This document shows positions 24,610 to 32,552 of a stretch of 64,000 bases of DNA, in pieces. Position 1 is the stretch's first letter; every line of letters begins with the position of its first letter. The position numbers and the translations under genes were made by a program. Origin of the DNA: an uncultured Lachnospiraceae bacterium (GTDB taxonomy: Bacteria > Bacillota > Clostridia > Lachnospirales > Lachnospiraceae); contig UQWA01000009.1 in assembly GCA_900544685.1 (NCBI GenBank), positions 1 to 64,000 on the forward strand, in the 5' to 3' direction. Under the pieces are notes generated by a model. The model worked only from the letters and a program-made list of their open reading frames with translations, had not been told where the DNA came from and ran no database searches.

Positions 24610-25878
24610 ATGAAATTCCGTAAAGCGATGGCACTTGCGGTTGCAGCAGGTATGGTATTTTCTTTGAATACTGTGAATGTTTTTGCAGAAGGTGAAGCTA
24701 CTGATATTACACTTTGGACTTATCCGGTAGGAAGCTGGGGAGATTCCGCAGTAGTAGACGGACTGATTGCAAACTTTAACGAAGCACATCCAGATATCAA
24801 CGTAAAAGTAGAATATCTTGATTATACCAATGGTGATGACCAGATCAATACGGCAATCGAAGGCGGACAGGCTCCTGATATCGTTCTGGAAGGACCGGAA
24901 CGTCTGGTAGCGAACTGGGGAGCAAAAGGACTGATGGTAGATCTGGCTGATCTGTGGACAGATGAAGCAAAAGAAGCAATTTATGATTCTGTAGAATCTG
25001 CATGCCAGAACAATGATGGTGTATTCTATGAATATCCACTTTGCATGACAGCACATACTATGGCAATCAACAGAGATCTTTTCGAAGCAGCAGATGCACT
25101 TCAGTATCTGGATGAAGAGACACATACCTGGACAACAGAGAACTTTGTAAAAGCAGTTCAGGCAGTTTATGACAACGGACAGCAGAATGTCGGCGCAGTA
25201 TACTGCAGCGGACAGGGTGGAGACCAGGGAACAAGAGCTCTTGTAAACAACCTGTATGGCGGAACATTCACCAATGCAGAACATACCGAATATACAGCAG
25301 ACAGCGAGGAAAATATCAAGGCACTGGAACTGCTGAAATCCATGGATGGAATCAACTTTGATGCATCTATCGCAGGCGGCGATGAAATCAACCTGTTCTG
25401 CAACGGAACACTGGGAATGGCTTTCTGCTGGAACATTGCTCAGGAAAAGAACAACGCAGAGAACATAGCATTTGACGTACTTCCTATGGCATTCCCTTCA
25501 GAAGATGGTAACCCACAGCTCTGTGGCGGTATCTGGGGATTCGGTATCTTTGATAACGGAGATGAAGCTAAGGTCGAAGCAGCTAAGACATTTATCGACT
25601 TCATGGCAAATGATGAGACTCAGGCAGCGGAAAGCGTAAAAGCTTCCAGTTACTGGTCGGTAAAAGACCTTGGCAATATCTACGAAGGCGATGACCTGAT
25701 GACGGAATACTCCGCATTTATCCCATACATGGGCGACTACTATCAGGTAGTTGGCGGATGGGCAGAAGCTCGTACCGCATGGTGGAATATGCTTCAGCAG
25801 ATCGGTTCCGGCACAGACGTAACAGAAGCAGTGAACGAATTCGTTACAACAGCCAATGCAGCTGCAGCAGCAAACTAA
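24610..25878 (+). CDS. ABC transporter sugar-binding protein (probable sialic acid binding)
   Basis: 422 residues with a Sec signal peptide (MKFRKAMALAVAAGMVFSL, cleavage near VFAEG) and the family-1 solute-binding fold (ITLWTYPVGSWGD, NEAHPDINVKVEYLDY, AIEGGQAPDIVLEGPE). There is no lipobox Cys, which is unusual for a Gram-positive binding protein, so it may be anchored by an uncleaved signal or be released. The two permeases follow, but an intrinsic terminator lies between, which would make the binding protein more abundant than the permeases. Substrate assignment to N-acetylneuraminate or a related sugar rests on NanE and NanA in the same operon. Confidence 0.85.
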   Translation: MKFRKAMALAVAAGMVFSLNTVNVFAEGEATDITLWTYPVGSWGDSAVVDGLIANFNEAHPDINVKVEYLDYTNGDDQINTAIEGGQAPDIVLEGPERLVANWGAKGLMVDLADLWTDEAKEAIYDSVESACQNNDGVFYEYPLCMTAHTMAINRDLFEAADALQYLDEETHTWTTENFVKAVQAVYDNGQQNVGAVYCSGQGGDQGTRALVNNLYGGTFTNAEHTEYTADSEENIKALELLKSMDGINFDASIAGGDEINLFCNGTLGMAFCWNIAQEKNNAENIAFDVLPMAFPSEDGNPQLCGGIWGFGIFDNGDEAKVEAAKTFIDFMANDETQAAESVKASSYWSVKDLGNIYEGDDLMTEYSAFIPYMGDYYQVVGGWAEARTAWWNMLQQIGSGTDVTEAVNEFVTTANAAAAAN

Positions 25879-25914
25879 TTTGAAAAAAAACCGACTTTGT
25901 AAATGAAAGTCACG

Positions 25915-25952
25915 CACCCTTCCTGTATATTACGTGCGGGAAGGGTGTTTTT
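25915..25952 (+). terminator. Intra-operon partial terminator
   Basis: CACCCTTCC and GGAAGGGTG form a 9-bp stem followed by five T, between the binding-protein gene and the first permease gene. Confidence 0.75.
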
Positions 25953-25986
25953 GGCTAAATCACCATAAGTAAGAGGAGGAGATTAC

Positions 25987-26883
25987 GTGTCAACGAAAAG
26001 CCGTATGTCAAAAGCTCTGGTAAGAAGAGAGACAATTGCCGGATACGCATTTATGCTCCCGAGTCTGATCTTCTTCCTTGGATTTGTTATCTATCCGATG
26101 ATCCAGTGTATCATCACCAGTTTCTTTGATTCTACGATGAACAGGGAAGATATATTTGTCGGATTTGGAAATTATATCGAATTGTTCCAGGATAAGGTGT
26201 TCCTTGGGGCTCTTAGAAATACTGTTATTATCGTGCTGGTATCGGTACCTGTGGTATGTATTTTTTCGCTATGGGTAAGTTCGGTGATCCAGAATCTGAG
26301 AGGCCCGCTGTGTTCTGTTTTCCGGTGCGTATTCTATCTGCCGGTGGTAACCGGATCTGTTGCGGTTACTGTAGTATGGAAATGGATGTTCAATAATTAT
26401 TATGGAATTTTTAACTATGTAGGAAAAGCCACCGGACTGATTGAGCAGAACATCAACTGGCTGGGAGATGAAAAATATGCACTGGGATGTATTATACTGA
26501 TTCTGCTTACCACATCGGTAGGTCAGCCAATCGTCCTGTATGTATCTGCACTGGATAATGTGGATCAGAGTCTTGTTGAAGCAGCAGAGGTGGATGGAGC
26601 CACCAGACTGCAGTGCTTCTGGAAAATCAAATGGCCGCAGATCAAGCCGACCACGCTGTATATTCTGGTTATCACGACCATCAACAGCTTCCAGTGTTTC
26701 GCACTGATTCAGCTGCTGACCAGTGGCGGACCAAACCACAGTACGGATACCATTATGTATTATATTTACCATACCGCATTTAAGCTGTACCGTTATGGAT
26801 ATGGAAATGCCATGGGCGTAGTGCTTGCACTGGCTATTGCGATTCTGTCCGGTATTCAGTTTAAGCTTGCGAAATCAGAATAG
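25987..26883 (+). CDS. ABC transporter permease, MalF/UgpA type
   Basis: 298 residues starting at GTG with GAGGAGGAG upstream. Six transmembrane helices. The EAA loop that contacts the ATPase is VEAAEVDGATRLQCFWKIKWPQ (residues about 199-220). The N-terminal segment YAFMLPSLIFFLGFVIYPM is typical of MalF-like permeases of sugar ABC importers. It forms a heterodimer with the next gene's product in the cytoplasmic membrane. Confidence 0.92.
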   Translation: MSTKSRMSKALVRRETIAGYAFMLPSLIFFLGFVIYPMIQCIITSFFDSTMNREDIFVGFGNYIELFQDKVFLGALRNTVIIVLVSVPVVCIFSLWVSSVIQNLRGPLCSVFRCVFYLPVVTGSVAVTVVWKWMFNNYYGIFNYVGKATGLIEQNINWLGDEKYALGCIILILLTTSVGQPIVLYVSALDNVDQSLVEAAEVDGATRLQCFWKIKWPQIKPTTLYILVITTINSFQCFALIQLLTSGGPNHSTDTIMYYIYHTAFKLYRYGYGNAMGVVLALAIAILSGIQFKLAKSE

Positions 26884-26900
26884 GAAAGGAGGAGAAGCAA

Positions 26901-27803
26901 ATGAAAAGCAAAACAATGGGCGCCAAAACCTATCGGATTTTTTCTTTGATTGTGATTACCATCATTGCAATTGGATTTGCATTTCCTCTGTACTGGATTA
27001 TTACCGGGTCCTTTAAGACCAGTATGGCAATCAATGCACCGTCACCGCAGTGGTGGCCGCAGGAATGGGTTTCGACAAACTATGAAAAGCTGTTCAGCAG
27101 ACAGACTGCACCGTTATGGGAACTGGCAATTCCATTTACTAAAAAGGTATTCACTGGTCCTGTGGTTCCGGCAGCAGTACGCTGGCTGATAAATACTGTA
27201 TTTATGGCAGTCGTATCCATGTTCCTGACCTGCTTTACCGCGGCTATGGCAGGCTATGCACTGGCAAAGAAACGTTTCATTGGACGTTCCGTAGTATTTA
27301 CCTTAATTGTATGTGCCATGGCACTTCCAAAACAGGTTATTTTGATTCCATTATTACGTGAAATGTCAGCACTGAAGCTGTATAATACCATCTGGGCTGT
27401 AATTTTCCCGATCGTAGGATGGCCGTTTGGAATCTTTCTGATCAAGCAGTTTGCAGAAGGTATTCCGACAGAGATGATGGAGGCAGCTAAGATCGATGGG
27501 GCAAATGAGTGGAAAACTTTTGTATCTGTTGCATATCCGATGATCAAACCGGGTGTAGGTGCACTGGCCATCTTTACCTTTATCAATTCCTGGAATGACT
27601 ATTTTATGCAGTTGATTATGCTCAGCAGTACCAGTAATCTGACGATTTCCCTTGGTATTGCCAAGCTGCAGGCGGAAAATGCCACAGACTTTGGTCTGAT
27701 TATGGCAGGAGCTGCGCTGGCCGCAGTGCCGATCATTATTGTATTCCTGGCATTCCAGAAGTATTTTACAAAGGGTATTACTATGGGAGCTGTAAAAGGA
27801 TAA
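26901..27803 (+). CDS. ABC transporter permease, MalG/UgpE type
   Basis: 300 residues with six transmembrane helices and the EAA motif MMEAAKIDGANEWKTFVSVAYPM. It ends with the short KGITMGAVKG tail common to MalG-like permeases. GGAGGAG lies before the ATG, 17 bp after the partner permease gene. No ATP-binding gene is present in the operon. The MsmK/UgpC-like ATPase at 62396 is a candidate partner. Confidence 0.92.
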   Translation: MKSKTMGAKTYRIFSLIVITIIAIGFAFPLYWIITGSFKTSMAINAPSPQWWPQEWVSTNYEKLFSRQTAPLWELAIPFTKKVFTGPVVPAAVRWLINTVFMAVVSMFLTCFTAAMAGYALAKKRFIGRSVVFTLIVCAMALPKQVILIPLLREMSALKLYNTIWAVIFPIVGWPFGIFLIKQFAEGIPTEMMEAAKIDGANEWKTFVSVAYPMIKPGVGALAIFTFINSWNDYFMQLIMLSSTSNLTISLGIAKLQAENATDFGLIMAGAALAAVPIIIVFLAFQKYFTKGITMGAVKG

Positions 27804-27834
27804 GGTTGGGGAGTAACAGAAGGGAGTTGTATGT

Positions 27835-28536
27835 ATGACAAAGCAGGAAATATTTGACAGTATCAAAGGTAAAGTAATTGTATCCTGTCAGGCAGTGCCT
27901 GGGGAGCCATTGTATGTGGAAGAAAAATCGATTATGTATCTGATGGCCAGAGCAGCGAAACGGGCGGGCACACCGATGATCCGTACCAGCAGTATTCGTG
28001 ATGTTGTGGCAATCAAAGAAGAAACAGGCCTTCCGGTAATTGGTTTGATCAAGATCAATTATCCGGGATTCGAGAGCTTTATTACGCCGACCATGAAAGA
28101 AGTGGACGAACTGGCAGAAGTTGGTTCGAATATTATTGCACTGGACTGTACAGATATGAAGCGTGGGGATGGCAAGAGTATAGAAGAATTTATGACAGAA
28201 GTGAGAAAGAAATATCCGGATCAGATTCTGATGGCAGATATCTCTACTTACGAAGAGGGAGTTCGTGCGTGGAAGCTAGGCATGGATCTGGTGGGAACCA
28301 CCATGAGCGGTTATACTCCATATTCGGTGAAACTGAACGGACCGGATTATGAACTGGTAAAAAGACTGTCAGAAACGGTGGATATTCCGGTCATCGGAGA
28401 GGGAAGAGTCCATTCGCCGGAAGATGCGGTAAAGATGTTGGAAGCAGGCGCTTTTGCCGTAGTAGTAGGAGGCGCAATTACCAGACCGATGGAGATTGCC
28501 ACCCGTTTTGTCAAAGCTGTAGAAAATCGAGAATAG
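27835..28536 (+). CDS. nanE: N-acetylmannosamine-6-phosphate 2-epimerase
   Basis: 233 residues, a (beta/alpha)8 barrel. It begins with GKVIVSCQAVPGEPLY, and carries GLIKINYPGFESFITPT, LDCTDMKRGDG, an ADISTYEEG strand, VGTTMSGYTPYS and the phosphate-binding IPVIGEGRVHSPEDA and GAFAVVVGGAITRP. It converts ManNAc-6-P to GlcNAc-6-P. NagA and NagB, needed for the following steps, are not in this window. It follows the permease gene by 32 bp with GGGAG upstream. Confidence 0.95.
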   Translation: MTKQEIFDSIKGKVIVSCQAVPGEPLYVEEKSIMYLMARAAKRAGTPMIRTSSIRDVVAIKEETGLPVIGLIKINYPGFESFITPTMKEVDELAEVGSNIIALDCTDMKRGDGKSIEEFMTEVRKKYPDQILMADISTYEEGVRAWKLGMDLVGTTMSGYTPYSVKLNGPDYELVKRLSETVDIPVIGEGRVHSPEDAVKMLEAGAFAVVVGGAITRPMEIATRFVKAVENRE

Positions 28537-28555
28537 AGGAGGGGGAACAGGGAAG

Positions 28556-29473
28556 ATGTCAAAATATGATGTGAGTAAATTCAGAAATGTAACCGTTGCA
28601 CTGAATACACCGTTTCAGAAAGACGGCAGCGTGGATGTGGAAGCTGTCAAAGCGGTAAGCAGATATTTCCGTGATAAAGGAATTAAACAGATGTATGTCT
28701 GCGGAAGTACCGGTGAGGGATTCCTGCTGGATACCGAGGAGAGAATGCTGGTAGCGGAAACCGTGGTAAATGAAGTGGGAAAAGATATGAATATTATCGT
28801 TCATGTAGGATGCGCAGACACCAGACATTCCTGTATCCTGGCCGCTCATGCAGAGAAGATTGGTGCTGCGGCAATCTCAGCAGTTCCATGTGTGTATTAC
28901 AGACCGAGTGAAGAAAGCGTATACCGGCACTGGACCAAGATCACAGAAGCTGCAGATCTGCCATTCTTTATCTATAATATCCCTCAGCTGACAGGATTCA
29001 ATCTGTCTATGAATTTATTCAACCGTATGCTGGAAAATGAGAGAGTGGCCGGTGTAAAGTGCTCTTCTGATCCTGCCCAGGATATCTTAAGATTCAAGTT
29101 AGCCGGTGGAAAAGACTTTATTGTATTTAACGGACCGGATGAACAGTTCGTAGCAGGAAGACTGCTGGGAGCAGATGCCGGAATCGGCGGTACCTATGGG
29201 GCTATGCCGGAACTGTATCTGAAGATGGATGAACTGATTAAACGCAGTGAATGGGAAAAGGCCGCAGAGATTCAGAATATTGTGACGCCTCTGATCTATC
29301 GTCTGTGCAGCTTTCCGTCTATGCACGGTGCGGTAAAAGGCATCATCACACTGGATGGCTGCCCGATGGGAGATCCGAGACTTCCGTTCTTGCCGGTATC
29401 TGTGGATGATCCAGATCTGAAGACTCTGTATCAGGATATCAGAAAGGCTGTAGAAGAGACAAAGGAGTGGTGA
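28556..29473 (+). CDS. nanA: N-acetylneuraminate lyase
   Basis: 305 residues of the DHDPS/NAL aldolase family. The Schiff-base lysine is Lys168 in RVAGVKCSSD, and the Tyr of FFIYNIPQLTGF and the GSTGEGFLL loop match the sialic acid lyase subgroup. It splits N-acetylneuraminate into ManNAc and pyruvate. It lies between nanE and an SGNH esterase gene, 19 bp after nanE with GAGGAGGG upstream. Confidence 0.93.
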   Translation: MSKYDVSKFRNVTVALNTPFQKDGSVDVEAVKAVSRYFRDKGIKQMYVCGSTGEGFLLDTEERMLVAETVVNEVGKDMNIIVHVGCADTRHSCILAAHAEKIGAAAISAVPCVYYRPSEESVYRHWTKITEAADLPFFIYNIPQLTGFNLSMNLFNRMLENERVAGVKCSSDPAQDILRFKLAGGKDFIVFNGPDEQFVAGRLLGADAGIGGTYGAMPELYLKMDELIKRSEWEKAAEIQNIVTPLIYRLCSFPSMHGAVKGIITLDGCPMGDPRLPFLPVSVDDPDLKTLYQDIRKAVEETKEW

Positions 29474-29477
29474 TCAT

Positions 29478-30137
29478 ATGAAAAAGCATATTGTATGCTT
29501 TGGGGATTCCAATACCCATGGCTACTGTGCCATGAATGATGGAAGATTCGATGAGAATGAACGATGGACCTGCCTGCTTCAGAAAGAATTGGGAGAGGAC
29601 TATCTGATACTGGAAGAAGGCTTAAGTGGCAGAACCACCTGTTTTAACGATCCATTGTTTGAGGGACTCTCCGGACTGGATTATATTTATCCGTGTCTGA
29701 TGAGTCATGAACCGGTAGACCTGCTGATCATCATGTTGGGAACCAATGATACAAAGGAACGTTTCGGAGCGTCTTCTGCATGTATTGCGCTGGGACTGAA
29801 ACGTCTGGTGCAGAAAGCCATCTCAATAACAGACTGTTGGAGAGAAAAGAAGCCTCAGATTCTGATTGTAACACCGCAGAATATTGGAAAAGAGTATGAA
29901 CAGTCTCATGTGCGTAACACTATGGGAGCGGGCTGTGCGGAAAAATCACAGGGTCTGGCAGCAGAATACAGGGAGATTGCAAAGCTGACCGGATGTGAAT
30001 TCCTGGATGCCAACAAGGTGGTATCTGCGCTGCCAAATGATGTGGACTATATGCATCTGACTGCAGAAGGACATCAGCAGCTGGCTGAGGCACTGGCAAA
30101 GAAAGTACAGGAGATAATGCCGGAGAACAGATTGTAG
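29478..30137 (+). CDS. SGNH/GDSL-family hydrolase (possible sialate O-acetylesterase)
   Basis: 219 residues. Block I is CFGDSNTHGYC with the catalytic Ser; the Gly is in LEEGLSGRTT; the Asn is in MLGTNDTKERF; and the Asp/His pair is in VDYMHLTAEGHQQLAE. It starts 4 bp after nanA, so it is translationally coupled. There is no signal peptide. Removing O-acetyl groups from imported sialic acids so that NanA can act on them is the likely job, inferred from position. A general arylesterase is the alternative. Confidence 0.85.
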   Translation: MKKHIVCFGDSNTHGYCAMNDGRFDENERWTCLLQKELGEDYLILEEGLSGRTTCFNDPLFEGLSGLDYIYPCLMSHEPVDLLIIMLGTNDTKERFGASSACIALGLKRLVQKAISITDCWREKKPQILIVTPQNIGKEYEQSHVRNTMGAGCAEKSQGLAAEYREIAKLTGCEFLDANKVVSALPNDVDYMHLTAEGHQQLAEALAKKVQEIMPENRL

Positions 30138-30150
30138 TATTTGAAATATG

Positions 30151-30181
30151 ATAACAGGTGGGAGATATTCCCACCTGTTAT
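30151..30181 (+). terminator. Stem-loop ending the sialic acid operon
   Basis: ATAACAGGTGGGA and TCCCACCTGTTAT form a perfect 13-bp stem around a 5-nt loop. The following bases (CTATATATA) are only moderately U-rich. Confidence 0.65.
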
Positions 30182-30235
30182 CTATATATAGGAGAAAATG
30201 CTACAAAAAAGAGAAATTCTAAATTATAAAAAATA

Positions 30236-30292
30236 TTGACAAATTATAATACTGGTGTATATACTGATGATGAAAATACCCCCATAGGGTAT
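30236..30292 (+). promoter_or_regulatory. Promoter with CsoR-type copper operator
   Basis: TTGACA at 30236-30241 and TATACT at 30260-30265 form the promoter. Just downstream, ATACCCCCATAGGGTAT (30276-30292) matches the G/C-tract palindrome bound by CsoR Cu(I)-sensing repressors. It would block transcription until Cu(I) binds CsoR. No csoR gene is in the window. Confidence 0.75.
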
Positions 30293-30367
30293 CATGATAA
30301 AAAAGTGATCTTACTTATTTTGGAACAACACGTAGAGATCAGTAATTCAGATAGGAGGAGATTTATT

Positions 30368-30631
30368 ATGATCAAGACAACAGTAAAGATTTCTGGTATG
30401 GCTTGTGCCATGTGCGAAGCTCATATTAACGATGCAGTTCGAGGTGCATTTCCGGTGAAAAAAGTGACATCTAATCATTCCAAAGGTGAAACGGTCATTC
30501 TATCTGAAGAACCTTTGGATGAAGCAGCTATTCGGAAAACGATTGATGCCACTGGTTATACAACCGGAGAAATTACTTCCGCTCCGTACAAGAAAAAAGG
30601 GCTTTTTCACTTTGGCGCTTTACAAATATAA
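30368..30631 (+). CDS. CopZ-like heavy-metal-associated (HMA) protein
   Basis: 87 residues. AGGAGGAG lies before the ATG at 30368; the frame from 30236 runs through the promoter and operator and is rejected. The metal site is GMACAMC, with Cys13 and Cys16, inside a ferredoxin-like HMA fold (VKISGMACAMCEAHINDAV). The tail PYKKKGLFHFG is usual in Firmicute homologues. It is expected to carry Cu(I) in the cytoplasm to an exporter encoded elsewhere. It is apparently alone under its CsoR box. Confidence 0.88.
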   Translation: MIKTTVKISGMACAMCEAHINDAVRGAFPVKKVTSNHSKGETVILSEEPLDEAAIRKTIDATGYTTGEITSAPYKKKGLFHFGALQI

Positions 30632-30687
30632 TGTAAAACTATACAATAAAAGCAAATTTGAAATATGTGATTTTTGCAGGTGATACC

Positions 30688-31374
30688 ATGAAAATAACTT
30701 ATATTAACCACAGCGGCTTTTTGGTTGAAGTCAAAGACTGCTATTATATTTTCGATTATTACAAAGGCGAATTGCCGCCTCTCGATAAGAACAAAGAGGT
30801 GATCGTCTTTTGCAGTCACTTTCATGAGGATCATTTTAATCCCCAGATCTTTGAGATTCTTGATGATATGGGGATGATGTATCAGGCAGTTTTGGCAAAA
30901 GATATACGCAAAAGGAAGCAGTTGCCGGATATGAAGATTACCTATGTTTATCACGATCAAACATATAATCTGGATAATGGTACTCAAGTCGATACGTTAC
31001 TTTCTAACGATAGTGGTGTTGCATTTATTGTCAAAACGAAGGAAGGCATCATTTATCATGCCGGTGATTTAAATGATTGGTATTGGGATGGTGTACCGGA
31101 AGCTGACAATCAGAGACTTACTTCGGCATATCGTGCAGAGATCAGGAAAATCAGGGGGATGCATTTTGATGCGGCGTTCGTGCCCCTTGATCCAAGACAG
31201 GAAGATCACTATGCTGACGGGATTCTGTATTTCCTTGAAAATATAGACTGCAATGCCATTTTTCCAATGCATTATTGGAATGATGCCAGTGTAATTAAGC
31301 GGTTCATTACAGAATATCCACAATATAAGTCACGCATCAAAAACACAGAATGTACAAAAGGAGAAGTGCTATGA
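30688..31374 (+). CDS. MBL-fold metallo-hydrolase (UlaG-like)
   Basis: The ATG at 30688 (MKITYINHSGFLVEVK) follows AGGTGA; the frame from 30658 adds ten residues. About 228 residues. The metal-binding motif SHFHEDHF is present and further ligands are in IYHAGDLNDWYW and FPMHYWND. It resembles the UlaG/UPF0173-type metallo-beta-lactamase fold enzymes. The substrate is unknown. It overlaps the following glyoxalase gene by ATGA, so the pair is co-translated. Confidence 0.82.
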   Translation: MKITYINHSGFLVEVKDCYYIFDYYKGELPPLDKNKEVIVFCSHFHEDHFNPQIFEILDDMGMMYQAVLAKDIRKRKQLPDMKITYVYHDQTYNLDNGTQVDTLLSNDSGVAFIVKTKEGIIYHAGDLNDWYWDGVPEADNQRLTSAYRAEIRKIRGMHFDAAFVPLDPRQEDHYADGILYFLENIDCNAIFPMHYWNDASVIKRFITEYPQYKSRIKNTECTKGEVL

Positions 31375-31727
31375 AATTTAAGATGATTCACGAGAATTAT
31401 AATGTATCAGACCTGAACCGTTCTATTAAATTCTATAACGAAGCCCTGGATCTGCATGAAGTGAGACGAAAGACTACCAACAATTTCATCATTGCGTATT
31501 TGAGCAACGATGTAAGTGATTTCGAGCTGGAACTTACCTGGCTTAAAGATCATCCACAACCATATAATTTGGGTGAATGTGAATTCCATTTGGCATTTCG
31601 GGCAGATGATTATGAAGCAGCACACAAAAAGCATAAAGAAATGGGATGCATTTGCTTCGAAAATGAAGAGATGGGTATCTATTTTATCGAAGATCCGGAT
31701 GGTTACTGGCTTGAAATCGTACCGTAA
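31371..31727 (+). CDS. VOC-family glyoxalase / lactoylglutathione-lyase-like protein
   Basis: 118 residues. The ATG overlaps the MBL-hydrolase stop and has AAAGGAGAA upstream. The fold is beta-alpha-beta-beta-beta twice. Likely metal ligands are His8 in MKFKMIHENYNV, Glu in ELELTW, His in EFHLAF and Glu in GYWLEIVP, the GloA pattern. It probably acts on methylglyoxal adducts, or on a related small substrate. Co-translation with the MBL hydrolase suggests a two-step glyoxalase I/II-like pair, although the MBL protein is closer to UlaG. Confidence 0.82.
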   Translation: MKFKMIHENYNVSDLNRSIKFYNEALDLHEVRRKTTNNFIIAYLSNDVSDFELELTWLKDHPQPYNLGECEFHLAFRADDYEAAHKKHKEMGCICFENEEMGIYFIEDPDGYWLEIVP

Positions 31728-31774
31728 ATCTGTCTGTTATGAAACCGTTGTAGTTATGTGCAGCGGTTTTCTGT

Positions 31775-31892
31775 TTTATTCCATGACATAGTGCGGGTGT
31801 TGCCCGATGTAACAGATCTTGAAGCTGTAAAAACTTATGCATATCAGCCAACATTGATTTTGAAGGGAGTTGGCGATATTATTCGAGAGTAA
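31775..31892 (+). pseudogene. C-terminal remnant of an unrecognised gene
   Basis: A frame without its own start encodes about 36 residues (HDIVRVLPDVTDLEAVKTY then AYQPTLILKGVGDIIRE) and stops at 31890-31892, just before the GNAT gene. It reads like the end of a real protein whose 5' part is gone. The family was not recognised. Confidence 0.4.
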
Positions 31893-31914
31893 TGTATTAA
31901 GAAGAGGTGAAATG

Positions 31915-32385
31915 ATGATCAGAAAAGCAGAAGAAAGAGATATTCCCAGAATTATGGAACTGTTAGGGCAGGTGCTGCAAATTCATGCAGACATAAGACC
32001 TGATATTTTTATTCCGGGTACGACAAAATATACGGTAGACGAATTGAAAGAGCTTTTGAAAAATAAAGAAAAGCCGATATACATCGCAGCGAACGAAGCA
32101 GATATTTGTGTGGGATATGCATTTTGTCAATTGCAGGAGCAGCCATTTTCAAACAATATGGTGCAGTTTAAGTCACTTTTTATAGACGATCTGTGTATCG
32201 ATCAACAGGCACGAGGACAGCATATCGGAGAAAGTTTGTTTGAATATGTAAAAAATGAAGCAATGCGAATGAACTGCTATGAAGTAACATTGAATGTCTG
32301 GGCAGGAAATACTTCAGCAGAAAAATTCTATGAAAAAATGGGAATGAAGACAAAAGAAAGACAGATGGAATATATATTGATATAG
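31915..32385 (+). CDS. GNAT-family N-acetyltransferase
   Basis: About 156 residues. GAGGTGA lies before the paired ATGs at 31912 and 31915; 31915 has better spacing. The acetyl-CoA-binding motif A is IDDLCIDQQARGQHIGESL with the Q/RxxGxG/A pattern, and the C-terminal VTLNVWAGNTSAEKFYEKMGM matches motif B. The substrate is unknown; members acetylate small amines or protein N termini. No cotranscribed partner. Confidence 0.85.
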   Translation: MIRKAEERDIPRIMELLGQVLQIHADIRPDIFIPGTTKYTVDELKELLKNKEKPIYIAANEADICVGYAFCQLQEQPFSNNMVQFKSLFIDDLCIDQQARGQHIGESLFEYVKNEAMRMNCYEVTLNVWAGNTSAEKFYEKMGMKTKERQMEYILI

Positions 32386-32400
32386 AAAAGCTGATATTTG

Positions 32401-32510
32401 TATGATACCGAGAAAAATTCATCTGGATAAGCCGGTTATTGTGATGGAATTAAAATGCAGAGGGTGCAATACAGCAGATTAAAGATAAAGAATATATAGA
32501 TGCATTGAAA
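32401..32510 (+). pseudogene. Frameshifted C-terminal remnant of a PD-(D/E)XK AAA-ATPase-like protein
   Basis: In one frame the DNA encodes KPVIVMELK, and after a shift of one base AEGAIQQIKDKEYIDALKY. These two blocks are the nuclease-like C-terminal signature of the large DUF1703 AAA-ATPase family common in gut Bacteroidetes and Clostridia. The rest of the gene is absent. Confidence 0.65.
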
Positions 32511-32514
32511 TATG

Positions 32515-32552
32515 AAAATCAGGAAGAAATATCAAACTTCTTCCTGATTTTT
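32515..32552. terminator. Bidirectional terminator
   Basis: AAAATCAGGAAGAA and TTCTTCCTGATTTT pair around a 9-nt loop. It overlaps the end of the EamA gene on the minus strand. Confidence 0.75.

Noticed and set aside
30236..30370. Extended N terminus of the HMA protein
   Set aside because: The extra 44 codons run through the -10 box and CsoR palindrome; a strong Shine-Dalgarno site precedes the later ATG at 30368.
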